In this document: in pieces, positions 32,090-45,032 of the stretch
Layout: every line of letters starts with the position of its first letter
Numbering within the stretch: position 1 is the first letter of the stretch
Origin: Lepas anatifera
Lineage: Eukaryota > Arthropoda > Thecostraca > Lepadidae
Direction of reading: 5' to 3'
Length of the DNA stretch: 64,000 nucleotides
Assembly (NCBI GenBank): GCA_034440635.1
Contig: JAOTON010001922.1
Location: forward strand, 1-64,000
Position numbers and translations under genes: made by a program
Notes under the pieces: model-generated
Databases searched by the model: none
What the model was told of the DNA's origin: nothing
Seen by the model: the letters and a program-made list of their open reading frames with translations, nothing else

Positions 32090-34370
32090 TACACCCTAAG
32101 AAAAGTACTGGATTTTTGCGGGATGAGGACCCTCTCCGGCTCGGTTTTGTCCCCTCCAGTAAGCTGACGCCTCCGGTTAAAACATGCGCGCTCCCTCCGT
32201 CAGCCTGCCGCCCCCCTTCGTCAGCCACCCCCCCAAACGAAAATCCTGGGTACTCACCTGCTGCTGAGTATTAGTGGGTACGCGGTCGATAGCTGGGAGC
32301 AAAACACGCAAGCTGTACCAATATTGAACCAGAACTCTGTGAACAATAGTGTGCTTACAAGAGAACAAAAACTGCATGGAATATGTTGTGAGCACGGATT
32401 CAATCGCTGGGGGCTTTGCCTGCTGCGAAGCTGGGTGCACTTAAAATAATTGCACCAATCCAAATTTTTAAGAACACAGCTTATATTTGTCGTGGACACC
32501 TTTTTGTGATTGTTATGGACTAGATGCCGAAATGGGTTTTGAGTGATGTAAGATTGTGTTGTCAAACTTTTTCAGTGAGCAAAAGTAAATGTGACTGATA
32601 GCGTTGTCAATCTCACCCGCTCTTATTCTAAATGATATGTGGCAAAATTGGGTCACTTGGTCATGCGTTCTATTATCGCCATTGTTATCGCGCAAGCCGG
32701 AAGGCCAAATGATGATCCATGGTCATAGCTCGTGCGTCAGCACGGCGGACGAGGCGGACGCTGCCCAGCATCGGCTGAACGGGAATCGCGCCTGCCAAGC
32801 GTGGACCTGGGCGTGGCCGTAGGAACAGGGGCCAGGACTTGTCCCCTTCCAAATTTCAGATTATTTACCATGAACCCTAAGGTGTTGAATGTTGGGAGCA
32901 GACCTAAAAATAACTCTTCCCCACCCGCCCGCAATAATGAAGATATGGACCTCAGGCTCATGGCCCTGGGCTCCCAGATGGTTCAGACTTGACCCAAAAA
33001 TGGCCACATACGGAAAACAAGAGAAAAACTGACTACCTTTGTCAGTTATACTTCACTGCCTTCTGAAGGTATAGATATGCGTTTTCACGAGAAATGGGGC
33101 AGCTTGGAGAATTTTCATATAGAATGACAGCCGATCGATTTCAGGTTCGGGTTCGCAGAAGTGGATCGTGCCTAGCAAAGTGAATGTTGTGATCGCTCCG
33201 GTGATAGTTGCTCGGCTGGCTGACTTTCCGTGCGCCTGCAAACTGAACGGCTGCGGCGCTGCCGTTTGTGGAAAATATATCTGCCAGCACCTGGTGCAAT
33301 ATGTCCAGAGAAAAATGATTATGAAATTCCTTCTGACACCCATTCAGCAGTTTTTTTCTTGGTTCTTGCTGGGCTAACAATGTTTTACACAGCTGAGTTG
33401 TACTGCTTTTACCTGGCAGTAGCGCTGAGGAGAAGCGCATCACCCATATCGGCGTTTGATTAGATGTGACTTACCAATTTGACACGCATGCCTGCGCTGG
33501 TTCGATGACATTATGCACATGTGACGTCACACTGTGTCTGTCCTCGATCTACTATTCCTGAAAAAGCGTCGGGCAGTGATCCGAGCTCACCTTGTTTGGT
33601 GGGTGCAACGCTGAACTGACCTTTAGAGGCCGGTGGCGCCGATTTATTTACATTGGTGGCAAACGCCACTCAAGCTGGCATGTTAGCACTATCAACGGCG
33701 CAGCAATGCCAGCAAACATCAGGTGGCAGCAGCGGTCTCAAAATTCTCCCACTCCAAACCGGGCTACCGGCTCCTCTAAGGCTATCTTTTGATATTTTGA
33801 CAGGTTTTGCTGGAAAGGACCTTGAACATCGGGATGGTTGGTTTACAGGAGACCTCTATTTTTCATGATGGACAGTTTTTGTCCGGCTTAATGTCACCCT
33901 GGAGTGATCGATGGCCTCGCGGTGTGGTTGGCTAAGCACTAGGTTGCGAGTGCCGGCTGGTTTTTATTTTCTGGTAAGTTTTTATAGCCCTTCCAAACAA
34001 TTACCAGAGACCAGTCCCGTCTTCTTTTCACACTTTCACACCGTTGTTGCCTTCAGAATGACATAGAAACCAAACCATACAGCACAACAATTGAATTCTG
34101 TTCGCTAATTCTCTTTAATATTATCCATACAACAAGCCGGTTCAGCAAAATAAACTACTCTTCCTTGATGTTTATTGGTACAGCTCTATAGCCCAGACGT
34201 TGATCCGTCTGACCAAGCCCAGATCAGAGTCAGATGGGAGGGCAGGAATCCAGCGTATCTCCGCCGGGGGTACCCGACCCTGACGCTGTCGCCGACCAAG
34301 GTGCCAAAGGTCACAGGTCAGGGCCTCACGAGTACGTGAAGGGAAGTTAAAAAGTAGCATACAATTTGAT
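32090..34370. other. No recognised gene
   Basis: Many short open frames, none with a domain or clear splice bounds. A tRNA-like head (GTGTGGTTGGCTAAGCAC, 33915-33932) may be a SINE fragment. A TGACGTCA CRE palindrome lies near 33522. Presumed intronic or intergenic. Confidence 0.35.
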
Positions 34371-34371
34371 C

Positions 34372-34632
34372 CCTGCTGCCATAGGCGGATCCAGGATTGC
34401 CAATCGGAGGGGGCACCTTCCGGGGGGGGCGCCACCCGGACCATGGGGCGCCACTTATGACCGGCAAAACCTATCAGGTGGGCCCCAAATCCTATCGGTG
34501 GGCGCCGACTTTCGTATCCAAGGGGGTGGGAAGCGACATTTCAGGGGGCGCCATCGACCTTTCAGGGGGCGCCGAGGGTCGATCGGGGGGGGCACGTGCC
34601 CCCTTGCCCCTGGATCCGCCTATGCCTGCTAC
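34372..34632. mobile_element. hAT-type MITE (245 bp) with 8-bp target duplication
   Basis: The element at 34380-34624 has 16-bp terminal inverted repeats, CATAGGCGGATCCAGG and its exact complement. It is flanked by CCTGCTGC (34372-34379) and CCTGCTAC (34625-34632), an 8-bp target duplication with one mismatch, the size made by hAT transposases. The interior has repeated GGGGGCGCC blocks and no coding frame of substance. Related copies are at 2930-3445, 41825-41965 and 45033-45324. Confidence 0.88.
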
Positions 34633-34929
34633 GATTTGGATGAAGGTTCTGGGGAATTTTGGTTGATGAAGCAAGCCTGTGGCCATGAGGTGATGGGGTT
34701 TAGAATTTGCAATTTTTGCACCCATGCCTGAAAAGTAATGGCGTCTGCAAGTTTCACTACAAAAGAGATCTGACAGATCAGCTTAGGAGATATGATCTAA
34801 GAATGTTCAAATTCTATTCACCTTTAAGGATACACGTTTTTTCACTGAAAATAAAAAATGTGACGTGACATTTTCATCGATTAGAGAGATAAGCTAATCC
34901 TCATTTCAGCGTTGAAATTCATCAATTCC

Positions 34930-35355
34930 TCGCACAAAAGTACCCAGAGTTGTCTGCGGCTGCAGCGTTTGATCGAGTGCGGCGGTCTGCCGACGAGCTC
35001 CCGAGGACGTGTCTGGTGGACGGTCGACGGGTCCAGCGGCATCAACCAGTGGGGCCACCACAGCCAAGTTTCCCCACTTCAGCGATAGCCTGTTTTCTAA
35101 AACTGAGCTGGTTACGTGTGATAGAGAAAACTGTGCAAACAGCTGGTTGCCCAGCTGAAGTCGGGGGCGTTCCGCCGCCTCTGTTCGGGACTGGATTGTC
35201 CTTGAAGATGGTGAGGACGGTTAGTTCTCGATCGGGTGCAGCCATGAACGTCTTCTGGGGAGCTGTCGACGGGTTTAACTGGCTCTATCGTGAGGACGGT
35301 ACAGAGCGCCTGACAGCTATGGTTTTTAGTGCTCAGTCAATCAGCATCGTATAGC
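34930..35355 (+). other. GC-rich open stretch, doubtful exon
   Basis: After a TACCCAG acceptor-like site (34945), the + strand is open for about 134 codons starting SAAAAFDRVRRSADELPRTC. CpG density is raised over 34950-35060 and 35200-35320. No domain is recognised, no clear donor matches the frame, and another frame is also open over the first half. It may be part of a repeat. Confidence 0.2.
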
Positions 35356-36095
35356 GACATATTGTTTGGGTCGTACTTAGTGATGTAGCGTCGACAGTAA
35401 ATCGTCGGGAAATGATTGTAGGGGTTTGTGTTGCAGTGGCATGGGGTATATCCCGTTTCTAAAGCCTTATATCAACACATGTAGCTGGTGATGGCAAATT
35501 TGGCGGAGATAAGATGAACTCGATTATGAAAGCTGAAGCCGTGCACGGATCAATCATACCGTTTTATACAAATAATACATAAAATAGATAAGAATTGAAC
35601 ACATTGAGCCTCTTTAGCTTTGATTTTTTCTGATACTCTTCGCATTAACATTGCCATGGAAGCGAGATTGCACCTAGTTGTCACTCATCCCACCCAGTCA
35701 GAGGCGAAAAAAATGTCCTGAATCTGGTATAGAGTGTGCAAAGGGCATTTCGAGGTCATTTTTCAACTGGCAGTGCGGTAGAGTTCATGGTGAGCCTCTA
35801 AGGTGCTGGGAGCGTGCCCACCCATTCCCACGTTGTTCTCTGCCCATGACGCTGGTGAGGCGACAGCAACAAGACCTGTGACTGGTTTGTACCAGAGCAA
35901 CACCCGTTCGATATGAAATCAATCACATCGCTACTGTCAACAGCAGGGGCGGATACAGGGTGGGGGGCGGGGGGAGGCATTCCTACAAAAACCCGTTTTT
36001 CACTCAAGTGCTTCAATGTTTGATTTTGCACGACGTGGGGCCCCTTTAGCAATTCCAGCATAAGCAAGCAAGTGTAAGCAAGTCCAGCATAAATA
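35356..36095. other. No recognised feature
   Basis: No supported exon. A short CAGGGGCGGATACAGGGTGGGG (35942-35963) is a stray hAT-type end. Confidence 0.4.
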
Positions 36096-36103
36096 CCTAC
36101 CTT

Positions 36104-36455
36104 ATGTGGCTTAACGCGAACGTTCCTCGTCGCATTGCATGTGGCTCCCTTGCTTACAATGATTTGTTGTCACACCATGGAACAACATCGCTCACTGCCC
36201 GTATCTTACAACATGACATTATGTTTGCCTTTAAAGTTCATAGAGGCATGATAGATTTGTCGATTCTCCTTGAACGCTTTCCTCTACATGTGCCGGCAAG
36301 AGGAGGGAGAACAAACCAGCTATTGCGTGTGCCCTACGCTAGAGTTAGCACGGTGAAGGAGGGGATATTCGGCTGAGTACCGCGGTCTGTTAATGAATTC
36401 ATCAGGATATGTGCTCGGAAATATATGTTTAACGACCAGGTGGCTAGTTTTAAAT
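36104..36455 (+). mobile_element. C-terminal end of a non-LTR retrotransposon pol, + strand
   Basis: The + frame reads SLTARILQHDIMFAFKVHRG, then RTNQLLRVPYARVSTVKEGI, then after one stop VPRSVNEFIRICARK. This is the pattern of the post-RT C-terminal tail of CR1/jockey-type proteins (R-D-x-x-x-x-Y/F-K-x-x-x-G, then VPYxR, then an R-x-x-N-x-L/F motif). One in-frame stop near 36374 and a 5' truncation show it is dead. It runs straight into the TTTA tract that begins the opposite-strand element. Confidence 0.6.
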
Positions 36456-36482
36456 TTATTTATTTATTTATTTATTTATTCA
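36450..36482. repeat. (TTTA)n tract
   Basis: About seven ATTT repeats. Read on the minus strand this is an (AAAT)n tail at the 3' end of the minus-strand retroelement that follows. Confidence 0.92.
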
Positions 36483-38830
36483 TCTCATATGAGCGACAGG
36501 GGCTTGCCCCCAGTAAAAGCTCAAGTCAGTTATACCATCCAGATTCCCTAAAATTACATACATGGCACATGTTAAAAACAAGTCAAGACAAAAAGTAAAT
36601 ACAAGGTAAGAATAAAAGATACAAATATACAAAATAAAACTCTAAAAACATTAAGAAATACATATGTAAAGGGCAACAATAAAATACAATGAAATAAAAT
36701 AAATGGTGCGTTCCTACTGCCTAACATATTTCCGAACTTGAGATTTGAACTGACATGATGATAATCTAAATGGGTCAGCAAATGGACAGGCAAGCATAAA
36801 ATCATTAAAAGCTTTGGGCAGCCGACAGTACACACCCCGCCTCCAGTCCCTTTGTGTACAGTGGTACGCTCAGCAAAGTGCCTGCCATTGCACTGTTCTT
36901 CTTGCTGGCACGTGGAGCGGGAAGCTACCAAGCAGAAGGCGGAATCGATCTGGGCCGTTAGAATTTTGTGTACAAAGTAATGTCATATTGCGTCTTTCTT
37001 GGCTAGACTTGGGATTTTGAAATGGGCCGAAGTTCATCGTATCCTAGATTAACGGAGGGTTGAGTAGAAACGGATGCTAGCCAGATAAGAAATTTATGCT
37101 GAATTTTTTCCAGTCTTTCCAGATGCGTTTTGGCAGACCCACCCCAAATAATACATCCAAACTCAAGAATTGACGAACATTGGAAAAATATGCCGTCAAA
37201 TTGGCTTGGGTTTCATTTCGAGCTCGCCTCACCCTCCCACCGGATGGCCAGTCTGGAGCGACCGAATCATCCACCTAACATCCTGTTTGCTCGACTTACG
37301 ATTTTATCTATATGTTCTGCGAATGTTAATTTGGAATCCAGCCAAATGCCAGGTCCCGAATGAAAGATACTTTTTCTAGGGCGTCGTTTTCATTTTGTAG
37401 ATGTTCGCATCGGTTTTTCTTCAGAGAAATTGTAAATGATTTGCATTTGGACGGATTAAGCTGCAGCTTCCAAAGATGAGACCAATTGGCCAAACGTGTC
37501 AAGTCAGCTTGAAGTAGCTCTGAGTCCTCAGGAGTACAATTTTATGATACATTTTACGTCGTCGGCGAAAAGAAGACAGTTCGTTTTAATTTTGTCCGAG
37601 AGATCATTGATGAAGAGAGCAAACAGGATCGGTGAGATAATTCCACCCTCCGGCGTTCCAGAGCGCACGGTGTCCACTCAGAAATTTTCCATTACAACTA
37701 CGCGTTGCTTTCGATTTGTGAGGTAGAGAGAGCCAATTGAGGGCGGCACCTGAGATTTGATAGGAGTTTTGTAACTTATGAAGCAGTAATTTGTGGTTGA
37801 CACTCTGGAACGCCGAGGAGTAGTCGGTGTATATAACGTCAGTTTGATGACCAGATGAGATCGCCTCCCACGCCGTTTTTAGAAGACAAGCTAAATTTGT
37901 ATCCAGAGCGGCGTGGGACAAAGCCGTGTTGGTTTGGGGCCAGGACCGGTTGAACGTGAGAGATTAGTACGTCACATACACAGCGCTCCAGAATCTTGCC
38001 GAACAGAGGGGTGAGTGAGATAGAGCGGTAATTTGAAGCGAGTTTTTAGAGCCCTTTTGTGCACAGGAACGATGTTCGCTTCCGCCCACCTGCCCGGAAA
38101 AGCTCCCCGCTGAACACTCATGTTGACAAGATGACCAAGGGAGTTCCAATTGTTCACTCTTCTTTAATAACACGCGCACTAATGTTATCCGGCCCACAGG
38201 CTTTGTGAGCCTGTAACGATGTGAGTGCGCGGCGAACATCTCCTTCGTCCCACAAAACGATTCGAAGTGGCAGGTCAATACCGGAGGAGAAGGATACACT
38301 GTCTGAGGCTCGTGATTTCCTGCGAACGCTTGGTTCAGGGATTTGCCCGCTCTACATCGCCATGAACCTCAGTGTTGCCGTCCACATCACAGAAGAGGCC
38401 TTTAGTTCCACGTCACATTTGGGTACTCCAAAACGTTTAGGATTGTTTCAAGTACCTATCATACCCTTTAGATATTTGAAGTATTTGGGCATGTCATGTT
38501 CTTGAATTTTCTACGTTTTCGAAGTCCATCTCTGAATGAGGGTTTACATTCGTTCTTACGTCTAAAGCGGCTTCCTTTTCACTGAGTGCTCGTTTGGCTC
38601 ACCATCAACCATGGGGGAACCGCGTGCAGCACGATTGTGGGCACGTGATCACGGACAGCGGCGTTCGGAGATCATAAACGTATCTACAGCATGGTGTTCC
38701 ATATCCTCTAACATGTTCCAGGGGTCAACTCTAAACTTCGTCTGAGGCTATCCCAGTCCGCTCGCTTATAGTTATACGCAGTTTCACGATTTACCCGGGG
38801 TCTCCGGTTTTCCCAAATAAGGCAAAATCT
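36483..38830 (-). mobile_element. Non-LTR retrotransposon (jockey/CR1-like), minus strand, frameshifted
   Basis: Reading leftward on the minus strand, the order is as follows. A linker region (YNYKRADWDS, then WNMLEDMEHH, 38780-38690). A finger-region segment (GRWAEANIVPVHKR, near 38085). RT motif A in VIYTDYSSAFQSVNHKLLL (near 37800-37850, catalytic Asp kept). A GTPEGGIISPILFALF segment (37615-37665). The FADDVK box at 37552-37569 (both Asp kept). A 3' region ends in an (AAAT)n tail at 36450-36482. Motifs fall in at least three frames, so it is a pseudogene about 2.35 kb long, missing most of its endonuclease. It shares motif sequence with 1140-1990. Confidence 0.88.
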
Positions 38831-38834
38831 GTTG

Positions 38835-39055
38835 TGATACTCTATGTTAGGTCCTTTTTTTTTATTTTTTCCCATTGTATGCATTTATTACAATTTTAAA
38901 CGCTAAATGTAGCTTTTAACGATCCTCGCGCGTGTGATTGTGTTTTAGCTATTGACTTGTTAGGTGTTTAGATCAGGTTTTTAATGCTCTCGACTTCGTC
39001 TGTAAATGGGAGGATGTGCCCATAGACGATAGACCAAATAAATAAAATGAAATAA
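38835..39055 (+). mobile_element. Retroelement 3' tail, + strand
   Basis: A non-coding stretch ends in ATGGGAGGATGTGCCCATAGACGATAGACC followed by AAATAAATAAAATGAAATAAATGAAAA. The short stem before an A/T microsatellite tail is typical of non-LTR 3' ends. It faces away from the minus-strand element at its left. Confidence 0.45.
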
Positions 39056-39059
39056 ATGA

Positions 39060-41815
39060 AAATTAACTCCCCCTGTCCACCCCGCCTCCCCTCCCCCCAC
39101 CACCAGCCTAGATACAGCACTGCTTAACAATAACATCTGAGAGTTATGGTGACCCCAACCCGGTCTCATTGAACCTCTCAGAATTTGGTGCACGCAGCCT
39201 GGCGATAAACCCTATCTTGCAACAAGTGAGGAAGTGGGGGTGGCTGACGCACTAATATTTATCCATCTGAGCTCGTCATGCAGGGAGGCCCCAGTCTGTG
39301 TGTATTAAACACTCACTTAACGTGATTGTGTGCTTTACAGTGTGAGCATACTTTCCGTGGAGCTTGGGCGGCTGAATGATGGGACTGCTTCTGTAGGTGA
39401 TAGTGGAGGACAGGCGAGCATATGCATTAGTCACAGTGCCTTTTTCATGATTATTTACTGTAGAAGATAAGTTTGAATGTTGAACTACTACAAGCGGTTC
39501 ACTTTTCCTGAATTTTTTGGTAGCAAATCTTTGAAATACTAAAATTTTGAAATAACTTAACGGTTTGCATATTTCGATCAGAAATGAGACGCTCATTGAA
39601 AGAAGGTGCACGCATATTTGATATTCATGAAATATTAAGACAGATCCAGAGGAAAAAGAAAAGGTGTGCTCTCCTAATTGAGCATCAGCACCGCTACTTT
39701 AAACCACGCTGCCCCCCTGAGAGGTCGCTTACCACGCCCTTTCCCATCCCGGTTAATGGTATTGGGTCACCCTGATAGCACGAAAAAAGTTACCCCGATA
39801 GTCCTGTATTTACTCCTGAAGGCTATTTGTGAGCTGGTAAGTTTTAGTATCTAACAGTTACAGTTTAAGTTATATGGCCTCTGAAAATAATGAACAAAAC
39901 ACTTCAAATGTCATTATAAGGTTTCGTAGTTCTACAAGGTGATTCGGGCCATGGATGTTCAGTGACTTCTCCACTATTTATCTATACTTTTTTATAGCGT
40001 CCCTGTTCTATCTGGAACGACAGCCAGGTGTGCCCCACGGTCATTCCAACAACACTCTTACCTCAGAACTACGAAGATACAATTTCATATGCTGTGGCAC
40101 ACCGTGCGACGAAATGAAAAGGAATTTTAACAAAAATTCATTACACGAGGACTTATATAGTATGGGGGAAGGGCTAGCTCGCTAATGACTTTAACTCTAC
40201 ATAGAAAATATTATTCATAGGAGGCGCTTTCAACCCTTATACAATCTAGACAGTGAGTACAGCATTAGAGCGGAATAGATTAGCTATATATTTCTGAAAT
40301 TGATAGCATTCGCTTTGATTAAAGGCGTACCGAACAAGCACCCCGGTTAGTGATGCCAAGAACACCAGCCGATTACTTGTACCTGATAGAAACCAGAGTG
40401 TTTTTCTCATGTATGATGGTTCTTTATGATAGAGCAGAGTATGATAGAGCTCTTGTATGTACGTTGGTTGTTGCGGGGTCTGGCCTACGTCACACCATGC
40501 CTCATTAACAATCATCCCTTTTTATTGTCACGAAGATATTCCCGTTGCGTGTCTTGTGAGATGCAACGAGCGAAACTTGAAGTCAGTGATTGCCTGTAAA
40601 TGTTCGATTGCGGCCACACCTCAATTTTATCGGGTTACGCTCTCCTCACACTTCCTCCAATTTCGCTGTACTCTCCATAAAATAAATGTTTTACGACGTC
40701 ATTGAAGTGGTACGCCATGTTACCTGCGGGCTGCATGGCATAGCTTATTGTGCAAATAATTTGCAGCATAGTTTGCTACCCGAGTAGGACCTCTCAAATT
40801 TCTTTAGTTATTTGCACGGTAATGAGAATGATGAAACCTAATCAGAGGCAAAAAATGTGTAACTACTTCACAGGCTATTTTTGCTTTAGAGCACTTTTTT
40901 ATATTTTATTTTCACCAGCTTTGGATTTTTCTAGCTGGTGTCTTATTTTGGATTCACAATGGGATAAATCCTGAGGCTATTGGCAGATGAAAGACACTTA
41001 TGCCATTCCGGGAAAAATGATTGTTTATTCCGTCTGGCTTATTCTTTAAATTCAGACGACGAAAATGCAATATAAAATGGTGTGAAATGGTTGCGCTTCC
41101 TATCAATGAATCAGGGACAAGCCCGGAGCAATAAATGACAATTGCTGCAGCGCTTCTGTTCCGTTTTCATCGTTTTTTGTTTTGTTGGCTAAATCGTGAC
41201 ATGTTCTGTTTAGTGCTCAGGGTACGGTCAGCGTCGGAAGCCACACCTACTTGCAGCCCCTGTCAATCTGAGCTGACCTGGGACTGAGAGTAAGGCGTGG
41301 GGACATTGATTGTTACTTCGGGATTCGGGTCCGCTCCGATATAGGGAAGATCACACGCCCTTGGACTGTCTCCCGCAATTGTGTCGGAAATATTTTACTA
41401 CAAAGGAATGCCGGGAAATCTTCAGCAACATAAATCAGCGTATCAAAAGACCGGCATGGCTTCCCTAAAACCAACCATTTTGTAAAACCATTTTTCTCAC
41501 GGTACAGTCTCTGCTTCCCGAAGATGCAGAGCATGGTTGGGATTTCTGACGCTAGTCAAGCTGTGGCTTACCCTCTTCCTGCCTTTATCTTACTATCTCT
41601 GTAGATGATAAGCCTTCCAAGCTCGCGGAGGGAAATGCCTGGTGTATGGGTGAATTCCCTGAAGTCTTATGGAGCTGAGTTATTTCTGATCCAAGTTGGG
41701 CTTTGGAAGCGGTACATACTGGTTTCGGCTTAGTATGCATACCCTGTCGATGTTATTTTATTTCCCACTTTAAATTCATTTTCAGAGTCCCTGTCCAGTT
41801 GGAAATAGGGAGTGT
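39060..41815. other. No recognised gene
   Basis: Nearly 2.8 kb of AT-rich sequence. No open frame above 111 codons and none with a domain. Presumed intron or intergenic. Confidence 0.4.
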
Positions 41816-41816
41816 G

Positions 41817-41973
41817 TCTGACTGCAGTAGTGGATGCAAGGGGGCTAGGAGGGCTTAATCCCTCACCCCGAAATGTCGGAGTGCCTATAGCTAATGCATA
41901 AGCGGAAGCTGATCCAAGGTCGAGCCCCTAGCACCCCCCCAAATGAAGTCCTGGATCCGCCGCCGTCTAATTG
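41817..41973. mobile_element. hAT-like MITE (141 bp), worn target duplication
   Basis: The left end CAGTAGTGGATGCAAGG (41825) and right end CCTGGATCCGCCGCCG (to 41965) are imperfect inverted repeats. Flanks TCTGACTG and TCTAATTG match at 6 of 8 positions, both differences being transitions. The interior matches 11670-11832. Confidence 0.6.
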
Positions 41974-41974
41974 G

Positions 41975-43430
41975 TCAAAATAAGGTAATGATTGCCACGA
42001 TTTTTTGTGTTGATGCAAATTGAGCAATCAATCTTTACATAGGAAACTGCTACCGCCACTTAAAAGAACACGCACGGTGAATTTGTTCCGAGTCTTAGGT
42101 GTAACTACGTGCACAACGAAATTATTTAGCTGGTCAACTTGTTTTACTGTCGTCGGCACCCCGATACATGTCAATCGGGTATTGAATTCCAAAAACGTCA
42201 TGTGATGGAAGTGAAATTCTGTTTGATTGAAACCTGCAGTTTGCGCTCATTTCCCACTGGAGTTTAGTTTTCAAGCTCCCAAGTGTGTGCATATTTTCTT
42301 CGAGCCTGCCTTTGAGAAACTGCGGTAAGTTCAGATACCAAGCTCCGCCCCAATCTAGAACGGCGTCTGAGATGGAAAGACTGATCAGGGACGATTGGAG
42401 GCTGGCATGGCGGAGAACGCGTCAATCCGATCCAGCCCGTATTCAAAGTTTGACTGGCAGTCCTGTTTAATTTATGTGCACGCCTTGACTCTCAATCCTA
42501 ATCATATCCAATCCATTCCAATTGATATCCAAAAGCAAACTCAACTGAATCGACGAATGCCAGAATCAAAATCCATATTTCCGTTAAAACAATCGCAATT
42601 GTTTGATTGATAAAATTCAATCTGCCAATGGTTGGAATTTGATTCGATATTCGTTTGAACATTCAGTTCATGAGGCGCTTTATGTGTGATTGGCTGTTCT
42701 CCAGCACTGTTAACTATTGAGCCTGCGCTACATGGGACCAAAAACAAGCACTTTCTTATAGTTTCCAGGCAGTATATGCAAAAGCGGTGGATTAAAGCTT
42801 GCATTGGCCTATAAACTACATATCATGGGTTAATATTGCCTGTAGCTCCCTAGGCTCCAGTTGGCGAATCCGCCTCGTTTTGTCGACTCTTTCCCGGATG
42901 AATGCACGGTCCCGGGTTACCACAATTTTTTGTCCAAAAAGTTTTGAATTATTTTGCGATTCTACTTATCACTTGAATAAAAAAGGCATATGTGGTAAAG
43001 CTTATACAGTTGAAGATACTTACTTACCTCTTGCTTGAAATCTATTCAGTCTCCAGGATCGCTGTTTCAAAAACAAAACGGCCTGCTGGATGTATTCAAA
43101 TTATTTTTTCTTTGTCTATATGAGTGATAAGATACAACTATGTAACTTCTGCTTGTCAGTTACAAATTGATGTCGTCGGCGGAACGGATAGTGCTGCCAC
43201 CTGGAACGTCGCTAACGACGATGCTAAAACGCTAGTTCACCGTCAGAACACCAGACGAGGAACATACCCTGTGCGTGGTGCGTCGTTGGCTGATGTTTAA
43301 CGTTACAAGGGATCTGCAGACTAAGGCTGTGACTATATAAAATAAATTCATTGTCATTTGAGCTTTCGAAAGAAAAAAATTAATAAGGCACGTGTGTGTA
43401 TATTTGGGCACCAAATCAAGTCATCAGACT
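41975..43430. other. No recognised gene
   Basis: AT-rich, with no exon or repeat terminus supported. GC rises toward the block at 43435. Confidence 0.4.
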
Positions 43431-43434
43431 ACGT

Positions 43435-44340
43435 GGTCGCTGGTTAGCAATATCGTCACAGCCGTGAGTGCTCGGCCGTGTTGTCTCTGCTGTGTGTGCC
43501 ATTGCGGAGTATAGCAAACACAGCTGCGGAGCGAGTCTACGTTTCACCGCCGCCGGCAGGGGGGCCGCCACACCTGGACAGGTAACGGCAACTCAGCTGC
43601 AGCGCCATCACACCAACTGTTCCACTTCCGGCGCTGACGTCACCGCCACCAAATACCTATCGTCGTGTACTGCATGCAACACACATCGCCGCCTGACACT
43701 GCCGCCGGGGGGGCCATCCAACACGCCTGCACAAAGACTCGGCAGTCTATCGACGCACAAACGCCGGTCGTCAGTCCGCGGGTGTCGGCGACGCTGTGGG
43801 GGTCCGCCGTCGCGCCGATGGGGCGACGGCCGTGTGTTATTCCCCTCCGCTGTCGCCGTCGTCGGAACCGACGGTCTGACTCACGCTGGGGTGCGTCGCC
43901 CGCTGGAGTGCGGCCGCCGCCGGCTGCAGTGCGACACCGACAGACTTCTGTGTCGCATGCATCTTAGATGTGGACCAGTCGGCGGCGGAGACGACGTAGC
44001 CACTGACGCAAATGTGGCGCGGAAAAACCAGCTGGAGAAGCAGCGGTAGTGGCGGCATACGCAGCTGTCTTATTTACAGCTGCTGTCTGTTTGCAGACGA
44101 TTCGTGAGAATTCGAGCCGTGAGTCTCATCGGAGACGTTTCCAGCGTGAGATTAGCGCTGATTTATCGCGCATGGACGATCGATCGTGATGGTTGGTTCG
44201 ACCCTGAGAAGATATTTGCTGCAGTGAAGCCTCACCGCCAGGGAGACCACGGGTTTCCCAACTTGCACGCAGTCGGCTACAAATCGATGCCGCGTGTATC
44301 TGGTGGAAAGCAGCCGACGGCGCTGCGAAAGTGACCCTTG
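43435..44340 (+). promoter_or_regulatory. CpG-rich block, possible alternative promoter and leader
   Basis: CpG and GC jump at about 43440 and fall after 44340. Overlapping open frames on both strands (for example 43468-44049 on +) lack an ATG start and recognisable domains, so they are probably by-products of composition. A good acceptor-like site, CTGTTTGCAG, precedes 44099. Lying 850 bp upstream of the candidate first exon at 44757, it may be its promoter or leader. Confidence 0.4.
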
Positions 44341-44756
44341 TTGTGACAGGTGAATAGTGGTTCGTGTGACAGCTTTACCACCGAAAATTGACTCGCTCTG
44401 CAGCTAAGAGAAGCAAGCTGGTTTAACGGACGAAAATCGGCTAGAAGCGCTGTGAGATTCCGGACGGCTTCTGACTGATGCACGTAAAAGTGGTATGACT
44501 TGAGCCATACGTGCGAATAGTCGTCAACGGCGCGATAGTGAATAGAGATAGGCATAGACACCATCTGATACCTATCTACCTTTGAACAAGTGCTTGCGAA
44601 CTGTGATCCAACAGCAGCGGATCTGTAAACTTGAAGCCACTTTCATCTGGAAGAGCTTTGACACACGGAACCATCCGATTCCCGGGACTGGGCTCTGCTT
44701 TGAACGGTAGCTGCCCAGCCCGGCAGCGGCGGCGGCCTGAGCTGCGCGCCGCAGCG

Positions 44757-44849
44757 ATGCGAGCGCCGCGCCTGGCCGACGTGGGAACTGCAGGGCGTGG
44801 CTCTAGTGGCGACAAGCTCATCGACAGCGACGAGGAGCCGCCACCGCAA
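44757..44849 (+). CDS. Candidate short alternative first exon
   Basis: An ATG at 44757 (context GCGATGC, purine at -3) opens 31 codons, MRAPRLADVG through SSGDKLIDSDEEPPPQ, followed at once by the donor CAA|GTGGGT in phase 0. Composition is GC- and CpG-rich, unlike the flanks. The peptide has a basic start and an acidic SDEE patch. No family is recognised. Its phase matches the donor at 30734, so it could be an alternative N-terminus of the same gene. Confidence 0.4.
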
Positions 44850-45030
44850 GTGGGTACCCGCAGCTGTTCCTGATGCTCTCTGTCCTCAGTGCATGTCCAC
44901 GGGTAGGAGGGTGCTGTGTAGTCGAATGGACTGCGGCAGTAAACCGCACCATATGCCGAGATATATATCAACAGTGATTATTTACCGGTATGCGTAGCGC
45001 AGCTATGCTAGTTTTGTTTGCACTTTCAAA
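44850..45030. other. No recognised feature
   Basis: Sequence after the candidate donor. GC falls quickly to background. Confidence 0.35.
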
Positions 45031-45032
45031 GC

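Noticed and set aside
33900..33965. tRNA-like sequence (GTGTGGTTGGCTAAGCAC)
   Set aside because: Box B is misplaced and no cloverleaf forms. At most a SINE fragment.
34950..35354. 134-codon + strand open stretch as a gene exon
   Set aside because: No matching donor or domain, and a second frame is also open. Kept only as a doubtful feature.
43468..44049. 193-codon frame in the CpG-rich block
   Set aside because: It starts at GTG, has no domain and overlaps other open frames. More likely promoter or leader.
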